Shown here one piece after another: positions 48,340 to 61,620 of a stretch of DNA of 64,000 nt (the stretch's first letter is position 1; the number at the start of each line of letters is the position of its first letter). Origin of the DNA: a bacterium (GTDB lineage: Bacteria > Pseudomonadota > Gammaproteobacteria > Burkholderiales > Thiobacillaceae). The notes under the pieces were generated by a model, which made no database searches, was not told where the DNA came from, and saw nothing but the letters and a program-made list of their open reading frames with translations. The translations under genes and the position numbers were made by a program. Where the stretch lies: positions 124,001 through 188,000 of the forward strand of contig WOUQ01000002.1 in the NCBI GenBank assembly GCA_009772925.1, in the 5' to 3' direction.

Positions 48340-49056
48340 ATGCAACTTTGCCGCGCGTTGCAGTGCCAGGGCTTCGGCAGCCGCAAGGCCTGCCGGGAAC
48401 TGGTGCGCGCCGGGCGGGTAGCCGTCAACGGTGTCGCTTGCGTGCATCCCGATCGGGAATTCGAGACCGAGAGCCTGATCCTGAACGTGGATGGCGAGGA
48501 CTGGATCTTCCGGACCCACGCCTATCTGGTCCTGCACAAGCCCGCCGGCTACGAATGCTCGCGCCAGCCCCGCGACCATCCCAGCGTCTTCGCCCTGCTG
48601 CCTGCGCCCCTGGTGACCCGTGGCGTGCAGTGCGTGGGACGGCTGGACCAGGACAGCACCGGTCTGCTGCTGTTTTCCGACGATGGCGATTTCATCCACC
48701 ACCACACCTCGCCCCGGCGCGCGGTGGGCAAGACCTACCGCGTCACCTGCAAACACCCGCTGAGCGACCACATGCTGGAGCAACTGCGCAGCGGCGTCCT
48801 GCTCCGCGACGAGACTTCGCCCCTCGCCGCCCGCCGCTGCCTCCGCCTCGGGGAACACGAATTGGAGCTGACCATCGCCGAAGGCAAGTACCACCAGGTC
48901 AAGCGCATGCTGGCCGCCGCCGGCAACCGGGTCGTCCGCCTGCATCGCAGCGCGCTGGGTGGCTACAGCCTGCCCGCGACGCTGCCGGAGGGACACTGGC
49001 AATGGCTGGATGCGGCGGAGTTGGAGATGCTGCGGTCACCGCCCGTTGAGATCTAA
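48340..49056 (+). CDS. RsuA/RluE-family pseudouridine synthase
   Basis: Encodes 238 residues. An S4 RNA-binding domain at the N-terminus (QGFGSRKACRELVRAGRVAVNGV) precedes the catalytic domain with GRLDQDSTGLLLFSDDG, where the Asp after GRLD is the nucleophile, and VGKTYRVTCKH, KYHQVKRMLAAAGNRVVRLHR. It modifies a uridine in rRNA; which site (RsuA, RluB, RluE or RluF-like) cannot be decided. Met 48340 gives the shortest start consistent with the S4 domain. Confidence 0.9.
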   Translation: MQLCRALQCQGFGSRKACRELVRAGRVAVNGVACVHPDREFETESLILNVDGEDWIFRTHAYLVLHKPAGYECSRQPRDHPSVFALLPAPLVTRGVQCVGRLDQDSTGLLLFSDDGDFIHHHTSPRRAVGKTYRVTCKHPLSDHMLEQLRSGVLLRDETSPLAARRCLRLGEHELELTIAEGKYHQVKRMLAAAGNRVVRLHRSALGGYSLPATLPEGHWQWLDAAELEMLRSPPVEI

Positions 49057-49067
49057 GGAACCCCCCT

Positions 49068-49517
49068 TCAGCCGGCCGCCTTCGCCAGGAAACGGTCCAA
49101 TTGGTTGGCGAAGGCCTGGCGGTCGGCCTGGGAGAAGGCCGGCGGCCCGGACGTCGCCAGGCCGGCGTCGCGCAGGCCGGCCATGAAATCGCGCAGGTTC
49201 AGGGCTTCGCGGATGTTCTCCGGACTGTAGAACTCGCCGCGCGGGTTGAGGGCATGGCCGCCCTTTTCAATGACCTGCGCCGCAAGGGGGATGTCCGCCG
49301 TGATGACCAGGTCGCCTGGCTCCACCCGCCGGGCGATCTCGGCGTCCGCCACATCGAAGCCGTGCGGCACCTGCAGGGCCTGTATCCAGGGCGAGGGCGG
49401 CACCCGCAGCAGCTTGTTGGCCACCAGGGTGGTGGGGATGTGCTTGCGTTCCGCCGCCCGGAACAGGATGTCCTTGATCACCGCCGGCGTGGCGTCGGCG
49501 TCCACCCAGATGTGCAT
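49068..49517 (-). CDS. YaiI/YqxD family protein (UPF0178)
   Basis: Encodes 149 residues from Met at 49517. The N-terminus [23 protein letters not shown] and the [12 protein letters not shown] segment are the UPF0178 signatures, with a PIN-like arrangement of acidic residues ([12 protein letters not shown]). Function is unknown; a nuclease activity has been suggested for the fold. Its ATG shares one base with the stop of the upstream flavoprotein gene (TGATG), so it is coupled to it. Confidence 0.9.
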   Translation of the reverse strand: MHIWVDADATPAVIKDILFRAAERKHIPTTLVANKLLRVPPSPWIQALQVPHGFDVADAEIARRVEPGDLVITADIPLAAQVIEKGGHALNPRGEFYSPENIREALNLRDFMAGLRDAGLATSGPPAFSQADRQAFANQLDRFLAKAAG

Positions 49518-50728
49518 CAGCCCCTCCCCGCCAGCCATTCCAGGGCGCCCCGGCCCGCCGCCCGGCCTTCGGCGAAGCAGGCGGTGAGCAGGTAGCCGCC
49601 TGTGGGCGCTTCCCAGTCCAGCATTTCGCCGGCGCAGAACACGCCGGGCAGGGCGCGGAGCATGAGGCGTTCATCCAGGGCATTGAATGCGATGCCGCCG
49701 GCGCTGCTGATCGCCTCCTCCAGGGGGCGCGGTGCCAGCAGGCGCAGGGGCAGGGACTTGATGGCGGCAGCCAGGCGACCGGGGTCGGCGAAGGCTCCGG
49801 CATCCAGCACTTCGCGCAACAGGGCCGTCTTCACCCCCTTCAGCCCCAGCCGGCTTTGCAGATGGCTGGACAGGGAACGGGCACCGCGCGGGTGGGCGAT
49901 CTCCTCGATCAGACGCGGAAGTTCCCAGTCCGGCATGAGGTCGAGATGGATTTCCGCCGCGCCGGTGTGCTCGATGGCTTCGCGCAAGGCGGCGGAGAAT
50001 GCGTAGACGAGGCTGCCTTCGACGCCGGTTTCGGTGATGACGAACTCGCCCCGGCGGCGCTCCCCGGCCCATTCCAGCGCCACCGATTTGAGCGGTTCCC
50101 CGGCATGGCGAGCGCGGAAATGGTCGCTCCAGCCGACGTCGAAGCCACAATTTGCGGGCTTCAGGGGTGCCACCGGAATGCCGCGCCCGGCAAGCACAGG
50201 CACCCAGGCGCCATCGGAACCGAACTTCGACCAGCTGCCGCCGCCCAGGGCGAGGATGACCGCATCGGCGCGGACGTGCGACTCGCCATCGGGTCCCTGA
50301 AAACGGAGCGCGTCGCCCGCCCAGCCCAGCCAGCGATGACGGACATGGATGCGGACAGCGGCCTGGCGCAGGCGATGCAGCCACGCCCGCAACAGGGGCG
50401 CGGCCTTCATCTCGCGGGGAAACACCCGGCCGGAACTGCCGATGAAGGTTTCCACCCCCAGGCCTTCGGCCCAGGCGCGCAGATCGTCCGGGCCGAAGGC
50501 GGCGAGCAGCGGTTCGATCTCGCGCCGCCGATCGCCGTAGCGGGAATTGAATTGCTCCGACGGTTCGGCATGGGTCAGGTTGAGCCCGCCCCGGCCCGCG
50601 AGCAGGAACTTGCGGCCCAGGGAGGGCATGCGGTCGTAGACATCCACTTGCACACCGCCGGCCACCAGGGTTTCCGCCGCCATCAGCCCGGCGGGCCCGC
50701 CGCCGATGACCGCGACCCGGGGCACCAT
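49517..50728 (-). CDS. TIGR03862-family flavoprotein (HI0933-like)
   Basis: Encodes 403 residues. FAD-binding [15 protein letters not shown] begins at residue 4. The family motif [18 protein letters not shown] follows near 36-55, and [17 protein letters not shown] further in. Members are putative NAD(FAD)-utilising dehydrogenases of unknown substrate. It abuts the next flavoprotein gene (shared base 50728) and overlaps YaiI by one base, forming a three-gene operon. Confidence 0.9.
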   Translation of the reverse strand: MVPRVAVIGGGPAGLMAAETLVAGGVQVDVYDRMPSLGRKFLLAGRGGLNLTHAEPSEQFNSRYGDRRREIEPLLAAFGPDDLRAWAEGLGVETFIGSSGRVFPREMKAAPLLRAWLHRLRQAAVRIHVRHRWLGWAGDALRFQGPDGESHVRADAVILALGGGSWSKFGSDGAWVPVLAGRGIPVAPLKPANCGFDVGWSDHFRARHAGEPLKSVALEWAGERRRGEFVITETGVEGSLVYAFSAALREAIEHTGAAEIHLDLMPDWELPRLIEEIAHPRGARSLSSHLQSRLGLKGVKTALLREVLDAGAFADPGRLAAAIKSLPLRLLAPRPLEEAISSAGGIAFNALDERLMLRALPGVFCAGEMLDWEAPTGGYLLTACFAEGRAAGRGALEWLAGRG

Positions 50729-52347
50729 CAGGCCTGGCCCGCCACCATGCTCAGGGCCACCGCCTCCGCCACCTGGATGCCGTCCACCGCCGCCGAGAGG
50801 ATGCCGCCGGCATAGCCCGCGCCTTCGCCGGCGGGATACAGGCCCCGGGTGTTGCGGCTCTGGCAGTCGTCGCCGCGGGTGATGCGGAGGGGCGAGGAGG
50901 TGCGCGTCTCCACCCCGGTGAGCACCGCGTCGTCCATGGCGAAGCCACGGATCTGCCTGTCGAAGGCGGGAATGGCTTCGCGAAGGGTGGCGATGACATA
51001 GTCGGGCAGGCAGGTGGAGAGGTCGGTCCAGTGCACGCCGGGGGTGTAGGAGGGGATCACCGTGCCCGGCCCGCTGGAAGGCCGGCCGGCGAGGAAATCG
51101 CCGACCTTCTGGGCCGGCGCCGCGTAGGTGCGCCCCCCGGCCTCGAAGGCCGCCGCTTCCCAGCGGCGCTGGAAATCGACGCCGGCCAGGGGGTTGTTTT
51201 GCCCGTCGCCGGGGAAATCCGCCGGCGTGATGCCCACCACGATGGCGGCGTTGGCGTTGCGCTCATTGCGGGAATACTGGCTCATGCCGTTGGTCACCAC
51301 CCGCCCCTCTTCCGAGGTGGCCGCCACCACCGTGCCGCCCGGGCACATGCAGAAGCTGTAGGCGGAACGGCCGTTGCCGGCGTGGTGCACCAGCTTGTAG
51401 TCGGCCGCGCCCAGCAGCGGATCGCCGGCCTGGGCGCCGAAGCGACAGCGGTCGATGAGGGACTGCGGATGCTCGATGCGCAGGCCCACGGAGAAGGGCT
51501 TGGGCTCCATGAAGACGCCACGCCTGTGCAACATTTCGAAGGTGTCGCGAGCGCTGTGGCCGAGGGCCAGGATGACGTGCTCGGTGGCGATGCGCTCGCC
51601 GCTTTCCAACACCACGCCGCGCACCTGGCCGTCGACGATGTCCAGGTCCGTCACCTTGCTCTTGAAGCGGATCTCGCCACCCAGGCTTTCGATGGTGGCG
51701 CGCATGTGCTCCACCATGGATACCAGCTTGAAGGTGCCGATGTGGGGCTTGCTGACGTAGAGGATCTCCTCCGGCGCGCCGGCCTTGACGAACTCCTCCA
51801 GCACCTTGCGGCCGTGCTGGTGGGGATCCTTGATCTGGCTGTAGAGCTTGCCGTCCGAGAAGGTGCCGGCGCCACCCTCGCCGAACTGCACGTTGGATTC
51901 CGGGTCCAGCTTGCCCTGGCGCCACAGGCCCCAGGTGTCCTTGGTGCGTTCCCGCACCGCCTTGCCCCGTTCCAGCATGATGGGCTTGAAGCCCATCTGC
52001 GCCAGCACCAGGCTGGCGAGCAGACCGCAGGGACCGGCGCCAATCACCACCGGCCGGGTGGCCAGGCCTTCCGGCGCGCGGGCGACGAACTTGTAGGCCA
52101 TGTCCGGGGTGACGGCGACATGCTTGTCGCCCGCCAGGCGCTTGCGTACCGCGTCTTCCCGGGTGAGCTCGACGTCCACCGTGTAGACCAGGGCGATGTG
52201 GCCGCGCTTGCGGGCATCGTAGCCGCGCCGGTGGATGTCGAAGCGGATGAGCTCGTGTTCGGGAATGCCCAGGCGGCGCAGGATGGCCTCGCGCAGGGCA
52301 CTTTCCGCATGGCCCAGGGGCAGTTTCAGTTCGGTGAGTCTGAGCAT
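50728..52347 (-). CDS. COG2509-type FAD-dependent dehydrogenase
   Basis: Encodes 539 residues from Met at 52347 (LRLTELKLPLGH start). After an N-terminal domain of about 100 residues (the small RNA-binding-like fold seen in this group) comes FAD-binding VVIGAGPCGLLASLVLAQMG. Further on are FGEGGAGTFSDGKLYSQI and the C-terminal GLYPAGEGAGYAGGILSAAVDGI. The reaction is unknown. First gene of the three-gene operon; the divergent SemiSWEET gene starts 69 bases away. Confidence 0.9.
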   Translation of the reverse strand: MLRLTELKLPLGHAESALREAILRRLGIPEHELIRFDIHRRGYDARKRGHIALVYTVDVELTREDAVRKRLAGDKHVAVTPDMAYKFVARAPEGLATRPVVIGAGPCGLLASLVLAQMGFKPIMLERGKAVRERTKDTWGLWRQGKLDPESNVQFGEGGAGTFSDGKLYSQIKDPHQHGRKVLEEFVKAGAPEEILYVSKPHIGTFKLVSMVEHMRATIESLGGEIRFKSKVTDLDIVDGQVRGVVLESGERIATEHVILALGHSARDTFEMLHRRGVFMEPKPFSVGLRIEHPQSLIDRCRFGAQAGDPLLGAADYKLVHHAGNGRSAYSFCMCPGGTVVAATSEEGRVVTNGMSQYSRNERNANAAIVVGITPADFPGDGQNNPLAGVDFQRRWEAAAFEAGGRTYAAPAQKVGDFLAGRPSSGPGTVIPSYTPGVHWTDLSTCLPDYVIATLREAIPAFDRQIRGFAMDDAVLTGVETRTSSPLRITRGDDCQSRNTRGLYPAGEGAGYAGGILSAAVDGIQVAEAVALSMVAGQA

Positions 52348-52415
52348 GGCTTTCGGTGGGCGGACGGAAGGCAAGCTGTCACACTTCCGCAAAACTCCTA
52401 TTGTCCCGTCGAAGC

Positions 52416-52685
52416 ATGCTCTCCGATACCCCCGATCTCATCGGCTATGGCGCCGCCGTGCTAACCACCGCCGCCTTCGTGCCCCAGGCGGTGAAATCCT
52501 GGTTCAGCCGCGACCTTTCCGGCATCTCGCTGGCCATGTACGCACTGTTCACGCTGGGCGTCGGGCTGTGGCTGGTCTATGGCCTGTTCATCGGCAGTTG
52601 GCCGGTCATACTCGCCAACGGCATCACCTTCGTCCTTGCCGGCACGGTACTTGCCCTGAAGATAAGCCACTCATCGCGTAAGTGA
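52416..52685 (+). CDS. SemiSWEET sugar transporter
   Basis: Encodes 89 residues with three helices. LTTAAFVPQAVKSWFSRDLSGIS carries the PQ-loop motif, and LVYGLFIGSWPVILANGITFVLA the conserved Asn of the substrate site. SemiSWEETs dimerise to form a small sugar carrier. It converges with the phosphatase gene three bases past its stop. Confidence 0.9.
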   Translation: MLSDTPDLIGYGAAVLTTAAFVPQAVKSWFSRDLSGISLAMYALFTLGVGLWLVYGLFIGSWPVILANGITFVLAGTVLALKISHSSRK

Positions 52686-52688
52686 GTG

Positions 52689-53231
52689 CTAACCATTCCA
52701 GTCCAGACAGAAGCATTCGCAGTTGCCGATGCCGCCCCGGGCGGCGCTTTCCGGGTCCCGCCCGGCCAAAGCGGAAACGGCCAGGATGGGGTTTTCGTGG
52801 GAGACCACCAGTACGGTGGCAGCGGGGTCTTCTGCCCGCAACTGATCGAGAAAGGCGCGCACCCGTTGCATCTGTTCCAGGAAGGATTCTCCCTTTTCCG
52901 GCCTGGCATGCACCGGGTCCGGCCGCACCAGGCCATTGAAGACTTCCACCGGCTGGCCGTCCAGTCCGGAATGGCGCTCGTCCAGGCGGGCATCCTGAAT
53001 GAGGGGGAGGTCGAGCCCAAGGCCGGCCAGCAGGATTTCCGCGGTCTGGCGGGCGCGGGGAAAACGCGAGGAATAAGCCCGGGTAAACGCTACGCCCATC
53101 AACCCGGCGACGGCCTCCCGCGCCTGGCGACGGCCCCGCTCGGTGAGGTTTACCGGACGGGCGGGGTCGTCGTTGATGCAGCCCGCCACGTTGGCTTCGC
53201 TTTCGCCGTGGCGGACCAGGTAAAGCTTCAC
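52689..53231 (-). CDS. Histidine phosphatase family protein
   Basis: Encodes 180 residues. The catalytic LVRHGESEAN places the phosphorylated His near residue 8; YSSRFPRARQTAEI supplies the second Arg, LDERHSG the acid, and VVSHENPI the second catalytic His. This is a phosphoglycerate-mutase-like phosphatase of the SixA/CobC/GpmB group; substrate unknown. It begins seven bases after the SDR gene, in line with gyrB. Confidence 0.9.
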   Translation of the reverse strand: MKLYLVRHGESEANVAGCINDDPARPVNLTERGRRQAREAVAGLMGVAFTRAYSSRFPRARQTAEILLAGLGLDLPLIQDARLDERHSGLDGQPVEVFNGLVRPDPVHARPEKGESFLEQMQRVRAFLDQLRAEDPAATVLVVSHENPILAVSALAGRDPESAARGGIGNCECFCLDWNG

Positions 53232-53238
53232 CGCCGCC

Positions 53239-53919
53239 TCAGCGGTCGCCCACGGTCAGCGAACAGCCGTTGTCGGCGGGACCCAGGGCGAGCAGGTAGG
53301 GCACGGCGATGCGCGCCCATTCTTCCGGGCCCGGATAGCTCGCCGCCTGCGCGCCGAAGCAGGAACGCAGCATGTCGGTGTCGATGATGCCGGGGGACAG
53401 GGGAATCGCCGCCATGCCCTGGGGCAGTTCCTGGGCCAGGGCCTTGGTCAAACCCTCGATGGCCCATTTGCTGGCGCAATAAGGTGCCACATCGGGGTCC
53501 GTCTCGCGTCCCCAGCCGGAACTGAAATTGACGAGGACGCCGGTGCCGCGGGCGACCATGGCGGGCGCGAAGTGGCGGATGACGTTGGCCACGCCCTTGA
53601 TGTTGATGTCCACCAGCGCGTCGAACTCCGCCGCCGGCACCTGCCAGAGGGGTGCATTGCGGTGGATGACGGCGGCGTTGTTGAGCAGCAGGTCGGGCGG
53701 CCCGAAGTCGCCGAGGACGGACGCCGCCCAATCCGCCACCGCCGCATCGTCGCGCACGTCCACCACGTGGAAACGGTGTTCGGGCGCGTGGGCCAGGTTC
53801 AGGGCGGCGATCGCCTTTGCGTCAAGGCCACAACCGGCGACGACATGGCCACGCGCGATGAACTCCGCGGTCAGGGCTCGTCCCAGGCCGCGGCTGACAC
53901 CGGTAATGAGGATGCGCAT
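53239..53919 (-). CDS. Short-chain dehydrogenase/reductase
   Basis: Encodes 226 residues. Cofactor-binding TGVSRGLGRAL (TGxxxGxG), NNAAVIHRNAPL, and the catalytic YCASKWAIEGLTKALA (Tyr-x3-Lys) with the preceding Ser region are intact, so it is a classical NAD(P)-dependent oxidoreductase. Substrate unknown. It follows gyrB by 14 bases on the same strand and may be transcribed with it. Confidence 0.92.
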   Translation of the reverse strand: MRILITGVSRGLGRALTAEFIARGHVVAGCGLDAKAIAALNLAHAPEHRFHVVDVRDDAAVADWAASVLGDFGPPDLLLNNAAVIHRNAPLWQVPAAEFDALVDINIKGVANVIRHFAPAMVARGTGVLVNFSSGWGRETDPDVAPYCASKWAIEGLTKALAQELPQGMAAIPLSPGIIDTDMLRSCFGAQAASYPGPEEWARIAVPYLLALGPADNGCSLTVGDR

Positions 53920-53933
53920 GGCCCGGCGCCTGG

Positions 53934-57609
<3,676 letters not shown>

Positions 57610-57817
57610 GGATATTTTCCTGATGTTATTGATAGGTCAGCGTGTCTCTTCCGGATAAGCGCGGAAAGTTTATCAAAATCATCGAGTTAAGCTGTGGAAA
57701 AATAGGTGGGTAAGCCTGTGGGCGGCAAGGGGAGGAAATGTGGGTAATTCCTCGCCGGTGAAGAAGAGCGACCTTTATGCACAATGTGTCCAAGGCTTGC
57801 GCACAGACTTATCCAGT
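57610..57817. other. oriC: Candidate chromosomal origin (oriC), dnaA-dnaN gap
   Basis: Contains an exact DnaA box TTATGCACA at 57775-57783, near-matches TGTGGAAAA (57693-57701) and TGTGGGTAA (57739-57747) on the other strand, and TTATCCAGT at 57809-57817. An AT-rich stretch suited to unwinding (57666-57692, AAGTTTATCAAAATCATC) is next to them. The dnaA-rpmH gap shows no comparable box cluster. Confidence 0.65.
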
Positions 57818-59203
57818 CAGGACCTGGATCAACAGGGTGTAGTCCTTGCGCAGGCCGGCGTCGGAAGCCTTGAGCTCCTCGATCTTGGCGCAGGCATGCA
57901 GCACCGTGGTGTGGTCGCGGCCGCCGAAGGACTGGCCGATCTCCGGGTAGGAAAGGTCGGTCAGTTCGCGCGCAAGATACATGGCCATCTGGCGGGGACG
58001 CGCCAGGGCGCGCGTGCGTTTTTTCGAATACATCTCCGCCACCTTGATCTTGAAGTAGTCGGCGACGGTCTTCTGGATGTTCTCGATGGAGATCTGGCGT
58101 TTCTGCACCGCCAGCAGATCCTTCAGCGCTTCCTTGGCGAGTTCCACCGAGATGGGCTGCTTGTTGAAGCGCGCATAGGCGATGACCCGCTTCAAGGCGC
58201 CCTCCAGTTCGCGCACGTTGGAGCGCACCTGCTTGGCGATGAAGAAGGAGGTGCCCTCGTCCAGGTCGGCCTTTTCCAGGCGCGCCTTGTCCAGCAGGAT
58301 GGCCACCCGCATCTCCAGCTCGGGGGGTTCCAGCATTACGGTCAGGCCCCAGCTGAAACGCGACTTGAGGCGTTCCTCGATGCCTGCCATGTCCTTCGGG
58401 AAGGTATCGCTGGTAATGATGACCTGCTTGTGTTCCTCGATGAGGGTGTTGAAGGTGTAGAAGAACTGTTCCTGGGTGCCTTCCTTGCCGGCGAAGAACT
58501 GGATGTCGTCGATGAGCAGCAGATCCAGGGAGTCGTAGCGGCGCTTGAAGTCGTCGTAGGAGTTGGCGCGCACCGCCCGCACCATGTCGGACACATAGCG
58601 GTCGGCATGGATGTAGCGTACGCGGGCCTTGGGGTTCTGCCGCACCATGCGGTTGCCGATGGCCTGCACCAGATGGGTCTTGCCCAGACCGACGCCGCCA
58701 TAAACGAACAAGGGGTTGTAGCCGGCGCCCGGATTGTCGGCGACCTGCAAAGCCGCGGCGCGGGCCAGGTCGTTGGCCTTGCCGGGCACGAAAGTGTCAA
58801 AGGTGAACAGGGCGTTGAGCCGAGTTTCATCGATGCCGGCGGGTTTGTCGGTCTTTGCCGCGATCGGGGCCGGATTGCGCACGCCCGCGGTCTTCGCGCC
58901 CGCGGTATCCGCCGGCTTGGCCGCGGGCGGGGTGGAAGGTGGCACGGGAGCGGGCTTGTCCGCACGCGCTTCGCTGATGTTCAGCGATACCGCCGGAGCT
59001 TCCGCGAAAAAACTGCGTGCCAGCAGATCGATCTGCGGCAGGAACTTGTCGCGGACCCACTGCGCCACGAAGCGGTTGGGCGCATGCACCACTACGTGCC
59101 CATTACCCACGTCCACCACCAGGGGTTTGATCCAGGTGTTGAGCTGCTGGGCGTTCAGGGAACGCTCGAAATGGGCGAGGCAATGGCTCCAGAAGTCGTC
59201 CAT
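57809..59203 (-). CDS. dnaA: DnaA, replication initiator
   Basis: Encodes 464 residues from Met at 59203 (DDFWSHCLAHFERSL), the start typical of betaproteobacterial DnaA; an upstream Met at 59245 would add 14 non-conserved residues. Domain I is followed by a Pro/Ala-rich linker (about 95-145). Domain III has Walker A GGVGLGKTHL and Walker B LLLIDDIQF. Domain IV ends with the signature GQSFGGRDHTTVLHA that binds DnaA boxes. It initiates replication at the adjacent origin. Confidence 0.97.
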   Translation of the reverse strand: MDDFWSHCLAHFERSLNAQQLNTWIKPLVVDVGNGHVVVHAPNRFVAQWVRDKFLPQIDLLARSFFAEAPAVSLNISEARADKPAPVPPSTPPAAKPADTAGAKTAGVRNPAPIAAKTDKPAGIDETRLNALFTFDTFVPGKANDLARAAALQVADNPGAGYNPLFVYGGVGLGKTHLVQAIGNRMVRQNPKARVRYIHADRYVSDMVRAVRANSYDDFKRRYDSLDLLLIDDIQFFAGKEGTQEQFFYTFNTLIEEHKQVIITSDTFPKDMAGIEERLKSRFSWGLTVMLEPPELEMRVAILLDKARLEKADLDEGTSFFIAKQVRSNVRELEGALKRVIAYARFNKQPISVELAKEALKDLLAVQKRQISIENIQKTVADYFKIKVAEMYSKKRTRALARPRQMAMYLARELTDLSYPEIGQSFGGRDHTTVLHACAKIEELKASDAGLRKDYTLLIQVLTG

Positions 59204-59277
59204 GTCGCAGCGTGTGGGAAGGCCGGTGGGAGGGGAAGCGGGCATTCTAGCACCGAGCTTTGGAGAGCCGGAAAAGT

Positions 59278-59306
59278 TTGACAAATCAGGGGGCTAGCGG
59301 TCTAAT
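59278..59306 (+). promoter_or_regulatory. Sigma70-type promoter of rpmH
   Basis: TTGACA at 59278-59283, a 17-base spacer, then TCTAAT at 59301-59306. The -35 is perfect and the spacing ideal. The rpmH start is 42 bases downstream, so this drives rpmH-rnpA-yidC and probably mnmE. Confidence 0.88.
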
Positions 59307-59348
59307 AACACGCTTTTTCGCAGCTGACTTTTCCCCCGAGGATTCGCC

Positions 59349-59483
59349 ATGAAACGTACCTATCAACCTTCCGTTGTCCGTCGCAAGCGCACACACGGAT
59401 TTCGCGCGCGCATGAAGACCAAGAGCGGACGCGCGGTGATCAACGCGCGTCGCGCCAAGGGCCGCAAGCGCCTGGCGGTCTGA
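59349..59483 (+). CDS. rpmH: Ribosomal protein L34
   Basis: Encodes 44 residues: [18 protein letters not shown], then [22 protein letters not shown] and RLAV, the canonical L34 sequence. It is a small, very basic protein of the large ribosomal subunit. CGAGGAT lies before the ATG. rnpA follows after 29 bases, the universal order. Confidence 0.98.
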   Translation: MKRTYQPSVVRRKRTHGFRARMKTKSGRAVINARRAKGRKRLAV

Positions 59484-59512
59484 CGCATCCGTCGCATCGC
59501 GGGCCGGGCGCC

Positions 59513-59887
59513 ATGCCCCTCGCCTTCGGGCGGCATATGAAAATGCGCAAAACGGATGAGTTTTCATCCGTTTTTCGTTTCAAGTGTACGGGTGGCAACG
59601 CCGGACTCGCGGTAATGGCCGCGCCCAACGGGCTGGAGCATGCCCGCCTGGGCCTCATCATCCCGAAACGGATCATTGCCGACGCGGTGCGCAGAAACCG
59701 CGTCAAACGGTTGCTCAGAGAGGGATTTCGTTTGCGGCAACATGAATTGCATGGTCTGGACATCGTCGCCAGGATGAAAGCCGAAATGACGGAAACCGAC
59801 CTGCTCGCCACCTTCGGCAGCGCCATGCTGCGATGCGAATCCTGCGTGCGGAAAAGGCTCCGCAACGCCGCCGCGTCCCCCGCCTGA
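59513..59887 (+). CDS. rnpA: Ribonuclease P protein component
   Basis: Encodes 124 residues. It binds the catalytic RNA and aids 5' maturation of tRNAs. MRKTDEFSSVF, RLGLIIPKRIIADAVRRNRVKRLLREGFR contains the family RNR motif (RRNRVKR) that contacts RNA. The start is not certain; Met 59513 gives a normal N-terminal length. yidC follows after 36 bases, and the small yidD gene usually present between them is not seen. Confidence 0.95.
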   Translation: MPLAFGRHMKMRKTDEFSSVFRFKCTGGNAGLAVMAAPNGLEHARLGLIIPKRIIADAVRRNRVKRLLREGFRLRQHELHGLDIVARMKAEMTETDLLATFGSAMLRCESCVRKRLRNAAASPA

Positions 59888-59923
59888 GTTCACCCGCCTT
59901 CATACCTTTCGCTAGCGATCGCC

Positions 59924-61603
59924 ATGGATATCCAACGCATCATCGCGTTCATCGTGTTTTCCTTTTCCTTGCTGCTGCTCTGGGAGTCCTGGCAGAACTA
60001 TTCGAATCCCAAGCCGGTTGCCGTCGAGGCACCCGCGGCACAGCAGGCCGCCGTGCAAGCCGCGGCCCAGGGCGCCGATCCGGCCAGCCTGCCCAAGCCC
60101 GGGCAATCGCTGAGTCCGGGCGCGCCGTCCGTTGAGGCCGCGCCGACGGAACGCGGCGCCCGCGCCCGCGTGATCACCGATGTACTGGTCGCGGAAATCG
60201 ACGCCAATGGCGGCGACCTGCGCGAACTGTTGCTGACCAACTATCTGCATCAGGAAAACTCGGACGCGCCCATGCGTCTGTTCGAGGAGAAGAGCGGTCG
60301 TAACTATTTCGCCCAGAGCGGTTTTGTAGGCGGTGGCTTGTCCACCCACAAGACGCCGTTCAGCCTGACCCCCGGCGAATACCGCCTGAAGGAAGGCGAG
60401 AACGCCTTGAGCGTGGAACTCCGCGCCAGCCTCGAAGGCGCCGAGGTGGTGCGGACCTATACCTTCCGCCGCGGCAGCTATCTGGTGGAGATCGACACCC
60501 GCGTGCGCAACCAGCGCGGCGAGGCCATCGAAGCCTTCCCCTATTACCAGTTCCAGCGCCACGGCAAGGCCCCGGAAGGCGAGTCCTGGATGGTCTACAC
60601 CTTCACCGGGCCGGCGGTATATACCGAGGCCGGCAAGTTCCAGAAGATCACCTTCGAGGACATCGCCAAGGGCAAGATGGATTACGTGCGCGAAGCCCGC
60701 GATGGCTGGCTGGCCATGGTCCAGCACCACTTTGTCGCGGCCTGGCTGGCGCCGGAAGTCGCGGGCGGACAGGCGCGCGAGTTCTATACGCGGGCGCTCG
60801 GCAACGAAGACTACACCGCGGGCGTCATCCTGCCGGCCGTGCAGGTCGCGCCCGGCGGCGAGGCTTCCACCAGCATGCGTCTGTATGCCGGCCCGCAGGA
60901 GCTTTCAAAGATCAAGGCATTGGCGCCGGGACTGGACCTGGTGGTCGATTATGGCTGGCTGACCGTGCTGGCCTATCCTCTGTTCATCCTGCTCAATTGG
61001 CTGCACGGGCTGGTGCACAACTGGGGCGTGGCCATCATTCTGCTCACCGTCATCATCAAGCTGGTGTTCTTCCCCCTGTCCGCCGCCAGCTATAAGTCGA
61101 TGGCCAAGATGCGCAAGCTGGCACCCCGCTTGCAGCACCTCAAGGAACGCTATGGCGACGACCGCCAGAAGCTGCACGAGGCCATGATGAAGATCTACAA
61201 GGAGGAGAAGATCAATCCGCTCGGCGGCTGCCTCCCCATCCTGGTGCAGATACCGGTATTCATCGCCCTCTACTGGGTGCTGCTCGGCGCGGTTGAACTG
61301 CGGCAGGCGCCCTTCGCCCTGTGGATCACCGATCTGTCGGTGCCGGATCCGTATTACATCCTGCCCATCGTCATGGCGATCACCTCGTTCATCCAGGTCA
61401 AGCTGTCGCCGGTTTCTCCGGACCCGGTGCAACAGAAGATCATGATGGCCATGCCCATCATGTTCTCCATCATGTTCATCTTCTTCCCCGCCGGCCTGGT
61501 GCTGTACTGGCTGATCAACAACGTGCTGTCCATCCTGCAGCAGTGGCATATCAACCGGCTTATCGAAGGCGGTACGGCGGCCGCCAACGATAGCAAGCAC
61601 TAA
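59924..61603 (+). CDS. yidC: YidC membrane protein insertase
   Basis: Encodes 559 residues. An N-terminal helix ([18 protein letters not shown]) is followed by a linker and a large periplasmic beta domain (about 85-330), as in Gram-negative YidC. Five C-terminal helices carry the insertase core, including [19 protein letters not shown] near the end and [22 protein letters not shown] with the conserved Arg region ([12 protein letters not shown]). It inserts proteins with or without SecYEG. Confidence 0.97.
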   Translation: MDIQRIIAFIVFSFSLLLLWESWQNYSNPKPVAVEAPAAQQAAVQAAAQGADPASLPKPGQSLSPGAPSVEAAPTERGARARVITDVLVAEIDANGGDLRELLLTNYLHQENSDAPMRLFEEKSGRNYFAQSGFVGGGLSTHKTPFSLTPGEYRLKEGENALSVELRASLEGAEVVRTYTFRRGSYLVEIDTRVRNQRGEAIEAFPYYQFQRHGKAPEGESWMVYTFTGPAVYTEAGKFQKITFEDIAKGKMDYVREARDGWLAMVQHHFVAAWLAPEVAGGQAREFYTRALGNEDYTAGVILPAVQVAPGGEASTSMRLYAGPQELSKIKALAPGLDLVVDYGWLTVLAYPLFILLNWLHGLVHNWGVAIILLTVIIKLVFFPLSAASYKSMAKMRKLAPRLQHLKERYGDDRQKLHEAMMKIYKEEKINPLGGCLPILVQIPVFIALYWVLLGAVELRQAPFALWITDLSVPDPYYILPIVMAITSFIQVKLSPVSPDPVQQKIMMAMPIMFSIMFIFFPAGLVLYWLINNVLSILQQWHINRLIEGGTAAANDSKH

Positions 61604-61620
61604 CTTACTACACCCTGGCC

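Noticed and set aside
53755-53775. Third parS-like CACGTG near 53766
   Set aside because: Only the central six bases and a few flanking bases match; the arms differ at most positions.
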